A stretch of DNA of 64,000 bases from the NCBI GenBank assembly GCA_044507065.1, contig JBIQJY010000007.1, positions 34,583 to 98,582 of the forward strand. The letters are read 5' to 3'. The first letter of the stretch is position 1. Each line of letters opens with the position of its first letter. The notes under the pieces were generated by a model, which was given only the letters and a program-made list of their open reading frames with translations, ran no database searches and was not told the DNA's origin. A program made the translations under genes and the position numbers. Origin of the DNA: SCN-69-37 sp044507065. GTDB taxonomy: Bacteria; Acidobacteriota; Vicinamibacteria; Vicinamibacterales; SCN-69-37. Of this stretch, positions 7,963 to 17,020 are shown piece by piece.

Positions 7963-8739
7963 ATGAACACCGACGTCACCGCAGCCCCTGTCGGACTCAC
8001 GATCTTCTTTCCTGCCTACAACGACAGTGGAACGATCGCGAGCCTCGTCATTGCCGCGCACCGGACCGCCCAGTCGCTGACGCCGGACTTCGAGATTCTC
8101 ATCGTGAATGACGGCAGCGCCGACAGCACGGCGGCCGTAGCCGACGAGCTCGCCCGGACCTACCCCGAGGTGCGCGCCATCCACCACCCGGTGAACCGTG
8201 GCTACGGCGGCGCGCTGCGGACCGGATTCGCCTCGGCGTCGAAGGAGCTGATTTTCTACACGGACGGCGACGGCCAGTACGACCCGACGGAGCTCGCGGC
8301 TTTGTGGCCGCACATGACCGACGAGGTCGACCTGGTCAACGGCTACAAGATCAGCCGTTCCGATCCGTGGCACCGCATCGTGATCGGGCGGATCTACCAT
8401 CACACCGTGAAGCTGCTCTTCAGCCTGCGTGTACGCGACGTCGACTGCGATTTCAGGCTGATGCGGCGCTCGATCTTCGATCGCGTCACATTGCACCACG
8501 ACAGCGGGGTCATCTGCCTGGAAATGATGAAGAAGGTGCAGGACGCGGGCTTCCGCATCACCGAGGTGCCCGTCCATCATTTCCACCGGGCGTTCGGCCG
8601 ATCGCAGTTCTTCAACTTTCCCCGGCTGTTCCGGACCGCGATCGACGTCGCGAAGCTCTGGGCCACGCTCGTCCTGCGCGGCCGGCAACCCCGCAGCGTG
8701 GCGGCCGATCGCCCCGCGCTTCGACGCAACCAACCCTGA
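7963..8739 (+). CDS. GT2 glycosyltransferase, DPM1-like
   Basis: 258 aa, no membrane tail. GT-A core with TIFFPAYNDSGTIAS, ILIVNDGSADST (Asn-Asp in place of the usual Asp-Asp, residues 49-50) and FYTDGDGQYDP (Asp101, Asp103). The C-terminal region contains CDFRLMRRSIF and an HHFHRAFGRSQFF stretch similar to polyprenyl-phosphate sugar transferases. Asp50 is kept, so nucleotide binding is probably intact. Likely makes a lipid-linked monosaccharide. Starts 33 nt after the preceding gene. Confidence 0.8.
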   Translation: MNTDVTAAPVGLTIFFPAYNDSGTIASLVIAAHRTAQSLTPDFEILIVNDGSADSTAAVADELARTYPEVRAIHHPVNRGYGGALRTGFASASKELIFYTDGDGQYDPTELAALWPHMTDEVDLVNGYKISRSDPWHRIVIGRIYHHTVKLLFSLRVRDVDCDFRLMRRSIFDRVTLHHDSGVICLEMMKKVQDAGFRITEVPVHHFHRAFGRSQFFNFPRLFRTAIDVAKLWATLVLRGRQPRSVAADRPALRRNQP

Positions 8740-8773
8740 CGACGGTGCCGCTGGGGCGGCTGACTTTTCTGAA

Positions 8774-9889
8774 ATGACGCTACGCATTCCTTTCATGTCG
8801 CTCACACCGGGCGAGGACGATGCCATCGTGCGCGAGGGCATCGACCGCGTGATCACGCGCGGCTGGTTCATCCTGGGCCCGGAGCTCGAGGCCTTCGAGG
8901 CCGAATTCGCCACCGCCGCCGGCGCGCAACACGCGGTGGGCGTCGGCACGGGCACCGACGCCATCGCCCTGACGCTGCGCGCCCTTGGCATCGGTCCCGG
9001 CGACGAGGTGATCACCACGCCGCTCTCGGCGGCCTACAGTGCACTCGCGATCATGATGGCCGGCGCGACGCCCGTGTTCGCCGACATCGACCCCGGTCGG
9101 CTCACCATTGATCCCGATGCGGTCGAAGCCGTCATCACGCGCCGCACCGCGGCCATTCTCCCGGTGCACCTCTACGGGCAGCCCGCCGACATCGTGCGCC
9201 TGTCCAGCGTGGCCACGCGGCACGGCCTCACAATCATCGAGGACGCGTGCCAGGCGCACCTGGCCACGTGCGAGGGGCGGCCGGTCGGCAGCTTCGGCGC
9301 TGCCGCGGCGTTCAGTTTCTATCCGACGAAGAATCTCGGCGCGTTGGGCGATGCGGGCGCCGTCACCACGAACGATCCCGCCCTGGCCGCGAAGCTGAAG
9401 CGCATTCGCAACGGCGGCCAGACGGACCGGTACCATCACATCGATCCGGGGTGGAACAGTCGCCTCGACGAGATCCAGGCCGCCGTGCTGCGCGCCCGAC
9501 TGACACGCCTGCCATCGTGGACAGAACGACGCCGTGCGCTCGCCGCGCGCTACCGCGCGGGGCTGGCCGGCAGTGCCGTCTCCGTGCCGCCCGAGTTCGA
9601 CGCCGGCCACGTCTATCACCTGTTTCCGGTGCTGACGCCCGATCGCAGCTCACTGATGGCTCACCTCCAGGCCGCCGGGATCGGCGCGATCATCCACTAC
9701 CCGGTGCCCATCCCGCGGCAGCCCGCACTGGACGGCGTACCGCGCCCCGCACCGCATCCGGTGACCGATCGTGTGTGCAGCGAAGTCTGCTCGCTGCCGC
9801 TGCACCCGCACCTGGCGGATACTCATGTCGACGAGGTGGTCGCCGCGGTGCAGTCCTGGCGCCCGGGCCGGGCCACGTCGCCATCCTGA
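8774..9889 (+). CDS. DegT/DnrJ/EryC1-family sugar aminotransferase
   Basis: 371 aa, full family length. It contains the PLP-phosphate-binding GVGTGTDAIAL (about 57-66), IIEDACQAH with the Asp that contacts the PLP ring nitrogen, and SFYPTKNLGALGDAG with Lys186 as the Schiff-base lysine. The family transfers an amino group from glutamate to a keto-sugar nucleotide, giving amino sugars for surface glycans. No 4,6-dehydratase lies next to it, so its keto-sugar must come from elsewhere or from the oxidoreductase at 18820. Its stop shares a base with the next start. Confidence 0.88.
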   Translation: MTLRIPFMSLTPGEDDAIVREGIDRVITRGWFILGPELEAFEAEFATAAGAQHAVGVGTGTDAIALTLRALGIGPGDEVITTPLSAAYSALAIMMAGATPVFADIDPGRLTIDPDAVEAVITRRTAAILPVHLYGQPADIVRLSSVATRHGLTIIEDACQAHLATCEGRPVGSFGAAAAFSFYPTKNLGALGDAGAVTTNDPALAAKLKRIRNGGQTDRYHHIDPGWNSRLDEIQAAVLRARLTRLPSWTERRRALAARYRAGLAGSAVSVPPEFDAGHVYHLFPVLTPDRSSLMAHLQAAGIGAIIHYPVPIPRQPALDGVPRPAPHPVTDRVCSEVCSLPLHPHLADTHVDEVVAAVQSWRPGRATSPS

Positions 9890-12432
9890 TGCTCTGGCTG
9901 ATCGTCGAACTCCTGCTCGTCGGCTATGTGCCTGGCGCACTGCTGCTGCGTTTGCCGGGCCGTACGCGGACCTACCGCGCCACACTCCCCGCCGACGAAC
10001 GGGTGTTCTGGTCCATCCTCTTCAGCGTCGTCTGGTCCACGACGATTGCCTTTGGGCTGGCGCTAGCCAATACCTACACGTTCAATCGGCTGCTGACCAT
10101 CACGGCCGTTGCCTCCGGGCTGCTCGTCGTCGCGCTGCGCCAGCATCTGCGTTTCCCTGCGGCTCCCGCGCGACTGTCATGGGCCGCCGTCGTCCCGGCC
10201 GCTATCGCAGTAGCGGCGATCTGGCTGTATACGCCACCCTTCGAGTACGTGATTGGCGGCCGCGATCCGGGCACCTACCTCAATGAGGGGATCCAGATCG
10301 CCCAACGCGGCAGCGTGGTCATCCGCGACGAGACCATTGCGACCGTGCCGCCGCCGCTGCGCGACCTGTTCTTTCCGTCGCACGGCATGGACACGTATTA
10401 CGGCCTGCGCTTCATGGGGTTCTTCATCCAGGATCCGGAAGCCGGCGCTGTCGTGGGTCAGTGGCCGCATTTCTATCCTGCATCGATGGCGATCGGCTAC
10501 GGCCTCAACGGCCTGACCGGTGCGCGCCAGGCGATCGGCGTGTGGGCCGTGCTGGGGCTCCTGGCGGTGTACTTCACGGGCGTGCGGCTGTTCGGGCGCC
10601 TCGCGGCGGGCACCGCGGCGGCGCTGCTCGCCATCAACGTTGTGATGGTCTGGTTCGGGCGGTACCCGAACAGCGAACTGCCCATGCAGGCGATGCTGTT
10701 CGGCGCGCTGCTTGCCGCCGGGCGGGCGCGGACGGGCGGCGGCATCTTCTTTGCCGTGACGTCAGGCGCGCTGCTCGGCCTCGCGTTGTTCGTCCGCTAC
10801 GAAGTGCTGCTCGCAATCGTCGCCTTTGCGGGGGCGTCGGTGCTCGCGCCGGTCTCGCGCCTCCGCCTCGGCCCGGCATTCGCCGTTGCCCTGGTTGTCA
10901 CCGGAGGCCTGGCCGGGTGGTACCTGGTCGACCTGATGCGCGCCTACGTGGCTTATCCCATCGGGTTCGTCGACAACCGCGGCGGCTGGGTGGTGGTCGT
11001 CGGCGGCCTGGTGGCAGCCGTGGCGGTCAACCGCCTGCTGCGCCACGAGTCGATGGCCGCGGCGGTTCGCCGCTGGCTGCCAATCGCCATCGCTTCTGCG
11101 GTGGTGGTGCTCGCCGTCTACGCGTATTTCTTCCGTGAGCCGGGCGGACGCACGGCCCTCGGCGATGCGATGGCCCTCCGATCGTTCGGCTGGTATGTGA
11201 CGCCGTGGGTCCTGGCGCTGGCTGTCGGCGGCGCCGCGTTCTTCATCGCGAGGGATCTCTGGCGCGACCCCACGTTCTTCCTCACGTTCGTCACTTTCAG
11301 CACGTTCTTCTTCTACAAGACGCGCATCGTGCCCGAGCACTTCTGGACCAGCCGTCGGTTCCTGGGGATCGCGCTTCCGGGCGCATTACTGCTCGCCACG
11401 GCGCTCGTTCGCGAGGTGTTCGCGCCGGACCGTCTGGAACGCCTGGTGTCCCGATCCCGCGCGACGCCGGGCGATGCACCACCAGCGCCCCGCCGGCTCG
11501 CGCAGGTCGCGGGCGTCGTACTCGTCCTGGCCGCGCTCGCCCCGACAGCGCTGGCCTTTCACCGGCAGGCGGCGCCGGTACGCCGCCATGTCGAGTACGC
11601 CGGCCTGATCCCGCACCTCGAGCAGCTCGCCGGCCGCATCGGCGATCGCGATCTCCTCATCATCGAGGGTCGCAATGCAGGTACCGACCTGCACGTGCTG
11701 GCGATGCCACTCGCCTACATCTACGCACGCCACGTGCTCGTGCTCGAATCGCCGGTACCCGACAAACGAATGTTCGAGCAGTTCATCGCGTGGGCGGCGA
11801 ATCACTATGAACGCGTGCTCTTTCTCGGCGGCGGCGGCACCGATCTGCTGAGTCGGTCGGTCACGGCCGATCCGCTCGCGGCGGATCGATTTCAGGTGCC
11901 CGAGTACGAGGCGCCGATCAACCAGTACCCCACGTCGGCACGCGCGAAGGAGTTCGAGTACGGCCTCTACGCGCTTGCCGCCGGAGCCCGGGTCGAGCCC
12001 GGGCCGATCGATCTGCAGATCGGTGGCCTCGACGACCTCAACGTAGTGCGATTCCACGCGCGCGAACGCGCGGATGGCGGCAACCTCGTATATCGATGGA
12101 GCGGCGCGCAGTCGTTCATCGTCGTGCCGGGACTGGACGCCGCCACGCGTGAGCTGACGATCTGGATGAGCGCCGGCGGGCGCCCGTCGTCGGAGCCGCC
12201 GGCCGAGGTCGAGGTATCCATCGACGACGAGATTCTGGGCCGCGTCATTGTCGGCGATGCGTTCGAGCCATTCACGTTCACGCTCGAGGCGACGCTCGTC
12301 GAACGTCTCGTGGCCTCGGGCGATCCGGCCTGGGTGCGCCTGCGCGTCCAGACATGGAGCCCTGCCGCCGCGCTCGGCGTGAACGATACGCGCGACCTGG
12401 GCGTGATGGTGACCCGGGTGCAGACGCGATGA
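9889..12432 (+). CDS. Large polytopic membrane protein with C-terminal soluble domain, GT-C-like
   Basis: 847 aa. Many membrane segments fill roughly residues 1-530; the last 300 residues are mostly soluble. The loop GGRDPGTYLNEG (Asp126) resembles the acidic first external loop of GT-C glycosyltransferases. I do not recognise a named family for the C-terminal part, which has beta-rich, carbohydrate-binding-like stretches (TRELTIWMSAGG, EVEVSIDDEILG). The ATG reuses the last base of the aminotransferase stop; 4 nt overlap with the next gene. Probable role: adding a sugar outside the membrane or building a polymer. Function inferred from topology and context only. Confidence 0.6.
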   Translation: MLWLIVELLLVGYVPGALLLRLPGRTRTYRATLPADERVFWSILFSVVWSTTIAFGLALANTYTFNRLLTITAVASGLLVVALRQHLRFPAAPARLSWAAVVPAAIAVAAIWLYTPPFEYVIGGRDPGTYLNEGIQIAQRGSVVIRDETIATVPPPLRDLFFPSHGMDTYYGLRFMGFFIQDPEAGAVVGQWPHFYPASMAIGYGLNGLTGARQAIGVWAVLGLLAVYFTGVRLFGRLAAGTAAALLAINVVMVWFGRYPNSELPMQAMLFGALLAAGRARTGGGIFFAVTSGALLGLALFVRYEVLLAIVAFAGASVLAPVSRLRLGPAFAVALVVTGGLAGWYLVDLMRAYVAYPIGFVDNRGGWVVVVGGLVAAVAVNRLLRHESMAAAVRRWLPIAIASAVVVLAVYAYFFREPGGRTALGDAMALRSFGWYVTPWVLALAVGGAAFFIARDLWRDPTFFLTFVTFSTFFFYKTRIVPEHFWTSRRFLGIALPGALLLATALVREVFAPDRLERLVSRSRATPGDAPPAPRRLAQVAGVVLVLAALAPTALAFHRQAAPVRRHVEYAGLIPHLEQLAGRIGDRDLLIIEGRNAGTDLHVLAMPLAYIYARHVLVLESPVPDKRMFEQFIAWAANHYERVLFLGGGGTDLLSRSVTADPLAADRFQVPEYEAPINQYPTSARAKEFEYGLYALAAGARVEPGPIDLQIGGLDDLNVVRFHARERADGGNLVYRWSGAQSFIVVPGLDAATRELTIWMSAGGRPSSEPPAEVEVSIDDEILGRVIVGDAFEPFTFTLEATLVERLVASGDPAWVRLRVQTWSPAAALGVNDTRDLGVMVTRVQTR

Positions 12433-13757
12433 CGGCCCGCCCGCAGGCGGTCATCTTCATCGCGGGCGGCGTGCTGCTGGCTGCCTACGTCCTCGCCATG
12501 GCCGTCATGCCCAAACCGGACGGTCGCGTGGTGTTCGGCGACGCCACGCACCACTTCGTCCAGTTGCGATCGCTCGTCTACGATGGCGACCTCGACTTCA
12601 GCAACGAGTACGTCCGCCTCTACGGCCTGAACGACGTGACCGAGGGCCCGTGGTGGCTGCACACGGAACTGACGGCCACCGGGCACGTGCGCAACTACAT
12701 GCCGCTCGGCCCCGCCCTGCTCTGGGCGCCGCTCTACGTGGTCTTCACGCTGCTGCAGATCGCGGTGAACTGGATGGGTCTGGGAGCCTGGCCCGATGGC
12801 TTCACGTGGCTCCAGCAAATGGCGCCGGGCGTGACGGGCGTCATCGCCGCCACACTTGCCGCGTGGCTCGCCTGGCGGACCGCACGCAACCAGACCGACG
12901 ACAGATCGGCGCTCGTCGCGGTACTGGGCGCATGGCTGGGCTCGCACGCCGTCTACTACTCGCTCGTCTCGCCGTCCTACTCACACGCCGCATCCATGTT
13001 GACGGCGTCCCTCTTCTTCGGCCACTGGATGGCGACGCGCGATCGCCCCTCGCCCGCCCGATTTGCCGTCTGGGGCGCCCTCGCCGGCCTGTGCGCGCTC
13101 ATGCGCTGGCAGGAAGCGACGTTCATCGTTGTGCCGCTCGTCGAGGCGCTGCGATGGCGCGTGCCCGTCGTGCGGCGCGCCGCAGCGGCGGCCGCGGCGG
13201 TGGCGGCGATGACGCTGGTGTTCTCGCCGCAGATGGCCGTGTGGGCCGTGCTCTACGGCGAGCCGTTCACCGTACCGCAGGGGCCGACCTTCATGCAGTG
13301 GGCGCAGCCGCACCTCTGGGACGTGCTGTTCTCGGACAACCACGGCCTCTTCACGTGGGCGCCGCTGCTGGTGCTGTCGACCATCGGTCTCGTGTCTATC
13401 CTGCGGAGTCGGCGGGAGTGGCGGGTGCCGGTGGCCGCCGTGCTTCTCATCGCGTGGTACGTCAATGCCGCGGTCGCCGACTGGTGGGCAGGCGAGGCCT
13501 TCGGCGCGCGCCGCTTCCTGTCACTCTTCCCGCTTCTGGTGCTGGGGCTGGCGTACTGGCTGGCATCCACCCCGGCGCGCTGGCGTGCGCGAGTCACGGC
13601 CGTCGGGGTACTGTTCGCACTCAACTGGCTGCTGCTGCTCCAGTATCAGGTGTTCATGAAGGGGCTCGATCACCTGGCGTCGTACCCGGCAGGCGCCGCG
13701 CTGTGGGTCGATCGCTTCATCGTGCCGTTCCGGCTGATCGGGTGGCTCCTCGGCTGA
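12429..13757 (+). CDS. Polytopic membrane protein, GT-C-like
   Basis: 442 aa with about ten membrane segments. After the first helix comes VVFGDATHHFVQLRSLVYDGDLDF (Asp38), again an acidic motif in the first outer loop as in GT-C enzymes. The motif ADWWAGEAFGARRF in the last third is seen in bacterial GT39-like membrane proteins. Coupled to the preceding large membrane protein by a 4-nt overlap, so the two are probably made together. The end converges on the next, opposite-strand gene with 18 nt between. Acceptor and donor unknown. Confidence 0.6.
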   Translation: MTARPQAVIFIAGGVLLAAYVLAMAVMPKPDGRVVFGDATHHFVQLRSLVYDGDLDFSNEYVRLYGLNDVTEGPWWLHTELTATGHVRNYMPLGPALLWAPLYVVFTLLQIAVNWMGLGAWPDGFTWLQQMAPGVTGVIAATLAAWLAWRTARNQTDDRSALVAVLGAWLGSHAVYYSLVSPSYSHAASMLTASLFFGHWMATRDRPSPARFAVWGALAGLCALMRWQEATFIVVPLVEALRWRVPVVRRAAAAAAAVAAMTLVFSPQMAVWAVLYGEPFTVPQGPTFMQWAQPHLWDVLFSDNHGLFTWAPLLVLSTIGLVSILRSRREWRVPVAAVLLIAWYVNAAVADWWAGEAFGARRFLSLFPLLVLGLAYWLASTPARWRARVTAVGVLFALNWLLLLQYQVFMKGLDHLASYPAGAALWVDRFIVPFRLIGWLLG

Positions 13758-13775
13758 GGCGAAGCACCCTCTTCA

Positions 13776-15743
13776 TCAATAGCCCAGGCACATGAACCAC
13801 AGGCGCGCGCCGTTGACGACGACGGCCATCGTGAGCACGACCGCCAGAGCCGCGGTCATCGTGCCGCGCCTGCCGAGTTCCGCGAGCCCGACCGCACCAA
13901 GGCAGACGAAGACCGGCGCCGAGGCAAGGTTCGCACGCATCTGTATCGCGGTCAGCAGGCCAAGTGCCGTGAAGATCATCCAGGCCGCCAGCCATCCGAC
14001 GATGACCAGCGTGAGCGGATCGCGGCGGCGCTCGCGCACGATGAAGGCGAGGCCGAACACCGCGGCAATGCCGAGCGGTGCGCCGGGCAGCCCGTAGTCA
14101 TCGGACGTTCCCGAAATCCATCGCCGGAACTTCACGGCCGGCGAGGCCGCGATGGCCGATCCCGGTTCGTCCACCGCGTCATGCGACATCACCCGTTCGA
14201 TAGTCGCGCGGTAGACCTCGCCGAAGTGCCGGTAGTAGGCGGCATACGACACCGTGGCGGCCGCGAGCCCTATCGCGAGGATCCACACCGCGTGACGTCG
14301 CCAGTCGGTGCCGCGCGCCATCGCGAACACGGCGGCAACGGCCGCGAGCAGCGGGACGCCAATCGAGACCGTACTGAAGTGCGACAGGAACGCGGCCGCC
14401 AGAACAGCCACCGTGCCAGCCGCTACCACCAGCGACCGACGCGTGCCACCCATCGACCAGACAAGGCCCGCCATGGCCACTCCGAACAACGCCTGGCCGA
14501 AGACGTTCGGCAGGTTCGCGTTGCACAGCGCCTCGAACGGCGCGCGCGCGAATGGCCACAACGCCGCAATGAGCAGCGCGGTCAGGCCATGACGCCACAC
14601 CCGCCACGCCACGGCAAAGAGGGCGACGCCAACCAGCGCGTCGGCGCCGAGCGCCACGGTCCGCAGCAGCCAGACGTGATCGACGTCGGTCGAAAACCAC
14701 TCCCAGAACGGACTGGCGGCGATGAACAGTCCGATGGCATACGGAAACTCGAAGAACGGGCGCGGCGTGATCGACGTGAACAGGTAGGTGCCATCCTGCA
14801 CCTGCTGCGCGCGGTGCACCTGGAAGATGCCGTCGCCAATCGTCGCCAGTGGGTGACTGAAGAACGCGAGCTTGACGATGCTGATGGCGAGGACGAGCCC
14901 GATGGCGACGGCCCAGTCCGGCGCATCGGCGCGGGGTGACCACTTCAGGCGCACGAGCGCAACGACGAACCCGATCCCCGCGGCCGTCGCCCCCAGATGC
15001 AGCAGCGCGTCGACGAACGGACCGAGGAACGCCCCGTCCTGCAGCAGCAGCCACGTGAACGCGGCTGCGACGCCGCCGGCGGCCGGCCACTGCAGGCCGC
15101 GCGGCACGCCGCAGAGCAGGATGCCGGCGACGGCTGCCGCAACCGCCATCCCGAGCGTGATGACGACGGACCAGGTCGGCCGGAATCCTCCCGTCGACGG
15201 CGCCAGGCCGATGCTGCGAATCACGAGGCCGAGCTCACGATTGTCGTTCGGGCCGGCGTGAAACGTGGGCGAGACCTCGGCCGTGACGACCGCGCGCGTC
15301 GACGCGCGCGGCGGCAGCACAATCGTGATGGTCTCGGCATCCGACCTCATCGTGTGCGCGCCGGCCGTCGCGCCATCGATGAGCCACGACATCGTCGGCC
15401 GCGGCTCGCCGGCCGGACGCGCGCCTTCCACTTCGAACGTCAGGCGGTGCTCGCGCGTTCGATCGATCTCGGCGATCTGCAGGCGCAGGCTCGGGCCGGT
15501 CCAGTTGTATCGGCCCTCGGCCCCGTCGCTGAACTCGGTGGGATGGATGCCGCGGCTGGTGAACCAGCCGCGCGAACGATTCGTCCACCCACCATCGTGG
15601 ACCGGGCCGGCAAGCGGGCCTATCCAGTCGAGCGCACCGATGACGAGGATCGCCACGACGGCGACGGAGGCGGCCGCGAGCGCGGTCAGCAGGGGCGACA
15701 GGAACCGGCGCGTCGCCGTTGTCTCACGCACAAACGCGGGCAT
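13776..15743 (-). CDS. Large polytopic membrane protein, probable GT-C glycosyltransferase
   Basis: 655 aa. One N-terminal membrane helix (about 15-40), an external beta-rich region to about residue 165 that includes YNWTGPSLRLQIAEID, then about ten membrane helices. Near residue 300 FFSHPLATIGDGIFQVHRAQQV matches the position of an acidic GT-C motif but with the order helices-domain rearranged compared with GT39. It is the only long gene on the minus strand within the front half of the glycan island and has its own transcription unit. Possibly acquired or reoriented separately. The sugar is unknown. Confidence 0.55.
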   Translation of the reverse strand: MPAFVRETTATRRFLSPLLTALAAASVAVVAILVIGALDWIGPLAGPVHDGGWTNRSRGWFTSRGIHPTEFSDGAEGRYNWTGPSLRLQIAEIDRTREHRLTFEVEGARPAGEPRPTMSWLIDGATAGAHTMRSDAETITIVLPPRASTRAVVTAEVSPTFHAGPNDNRELGLVIRSIGLAPSTGGFRPTWSVVITLGMAVAAAVAGILLCGVPRGLQWPAAGGVAAAFTWLLLQDGAFLGPFVDALLHLGATAAGIGFVVALVRLKWSPRADAPDWAVAIGLVLAISIVKLAFFSHPLATIGDGIFQVHRAQQVQDGTYLFTSITPRPFFEFPYAIGLFIAASPFWEWFSTDVDHVWLLRTVALGADALVGVALFAVAWRVWRHGLTALLIAALWPFARAPFEALCNANLPNVFGQALFGVAMAGLVWSMGGTRRSLVVAAGTVAVLAAAFLSHFSTVSIGVPLLAAVAAVFAMARGTDWRRHAVWILAIGLAAATVSYAAYYRHFGEVYRATIERVMSHDAVDEPGSAIAASPAVKFRRWISGTSDDYGLPGAPLGIAAVFGLAFIVRERRRDPLTLVIVGWLAAWMIFTALGLLTAIQMRANLASAPVFVCLGAVGLAELGRRGTMTAALAVVLTMAVVVNGARLWFMCLGY

Positions 15744-15832
15744 GAAGTCTACGAAGAAGAACCGATTCGCACGCGGCTGTCAATGGCGCGCGGCGCCGCG
15801 TGCCGCGTCGGGCACCTGACCCGTCGCGGCAG

Positions 15833-15838
15833 TACAAT
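15833..15838 (+). promoter_or_regulatory. -10-like TACAAT before the GT9 gene
   Basis: TACAAT ends 9 nt before the TTG start at 15848. No matching -35 is seen. It is a looser example of the TANNNT pattern described in the findings. Confidence 0.4.
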
Positions 15839-15847
15839 CAGTGCGGT

Positions 15848-17020
15848 TTGACGCCGCTCCAGATCCAGAACACCCGCGAACGCGCCCTCGTACGGACGGC
15901 CGACCTTCTGCTGGCGCCGCTTGGCTGGCGCAGGCCCTCGGCGCGCCCCATTCGGCGAATCCTACTGCTCCGGCTCGAGCGCATTGGCGATCTGCTGATG
16001 GCGCTCGACGCCATCGACGACGTGCGGCGTGCGTGGCCGACGGCCACCATTCATCTCGCGGTCGGCAGCTGGAACTGGCAGATCGCGAGCCTGATTCCCG
16101 CCGTCGCCCATGTGCATGTCGCGGACGTTCCGTGGCTGTCGCGCGGCGAACGACCAACGTCGTGGCGCGCGCTCATCGGCGAGGCCCGCGGGTGGCGTCA
16201 GCTTCGCTATGACATGGTCATCAATTTCGAACCCGACATCCGCAGCAACCTGATCGCGTGGCTGTCCGGTGCGCCCGTGCGCGTCGGCTACGCCAGCGGC
16301 GGCGGCGGAGCGTTCCTGACACAGACCGGCACGATGGACCCGGCGCGGCACGTTTCCGAGAATGCGCGCCAGCTCGTGGCGGTGGCCGCCGGCGTCTCCG
16401 CGTTCGACACACCTGCTGCGACGACGCCCCGCCTTCATCCGCTGCCCGAACACGTGGCCACTGCCACGTCAGCCCTTGCCGGCGCGCACCGGCCGCTCAT
16501 CGGCCTGCACGTGAGCGGCGGCCGCGAATCGAAGCAGTGGCATCTCGATCGATTCGCCGCGGTGGCCCGCCGACTGTCCGCGGAGACCGGCGCCACGATC
16601 GTGCTGACAGGCACACGGTCGGATCGCCCCATGATCGACGCGGTGATTGGTCAACTCGACGGTGTGCCCACCCGCATCGTGGCCGGCGAGCTCGACCTGC
16701 CGGCCACCGCCGCGCTCATCGCGATGTTCGATCTGTTCGTCTCCTCGGACACCGGCCCCATGCATCTGGCGTCAGCGATGGGCGTGCCCGTTGTCGCCTT
16801 GTTCGGGCCGTCCGATCCGGCGCGGTACGGCCCTCGCGCCACGGCCGAGCGCATCCTGCGGGTCCAGTTGTCCTGCAGCCCGTGCGGGCAGGTCCGTCTG
16901 CCTCCGGAGCGCTGCCGCGGGCACGTGCCGGACTGCATGGACGGCATCTCGGTCGACGCGGTCGTCGAGGCCGCATTCGAGCTGCTTTCATTGCGCGCGC
17001 GCCAGGCCGCGCACACCTGA
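15848..17020 (+). CDS. Glycosyltransferase family 9 (heptosyltransferase-like)
   Basis: 390 aa. RILLLRLERIGDLLMALDAI opens the acceptor half as in WaaC/WaaF-type enzymes, GLHVSGGRESKQW starts the donor half, and SSDTGPMHLASAMGVPVVALFGPSDP is the donor-binding signature of GT9. A short Cys-containing tail (SCSPCGQVRLPPERCRG) resembles that of heptosyltransferases. The frame lacks an early ATG; the TTG at 15848, 9 nt after a TACAAT box, is chosen and is uncertain. In the family it transfers heptose to lipid A-core; here only a surface-glycan role is claimed. The next gene begins directly after its stop. Confidence 0.85.
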   Translation: MTPLQIQNTRERALVRTADLLLAPLGWRRPSARPIRRILLLRLERIGDLLMALDAIDDVRRAWPTATIHLAVGSWNWQIASLIPAVAHVHVADVPWLSRGERPTSWRALIGEARGWRQLRYDMVINFEPDIRSNLIAWLSGAPVRVGYASGGGGAFLTQTGTMDPARHVSENARQLVAVAAGVSAFDTPAATTPRLHPLPEHVATATSALAGAHRPLIGLHVSGGRESKQWHLDRFAAVARRLSAETGATIVLTGTRSDRPMIDAVIGQLDGVPTRIVAGELDLPATAALIAMFDLFVSSDTGPMHLASAMGVPVVALFGPSDPARYGPRATAERILRVQLSCSPCGQVRLPPERCRGHVPDCMDGISVDAVVEAAFELLSLRARQAAHT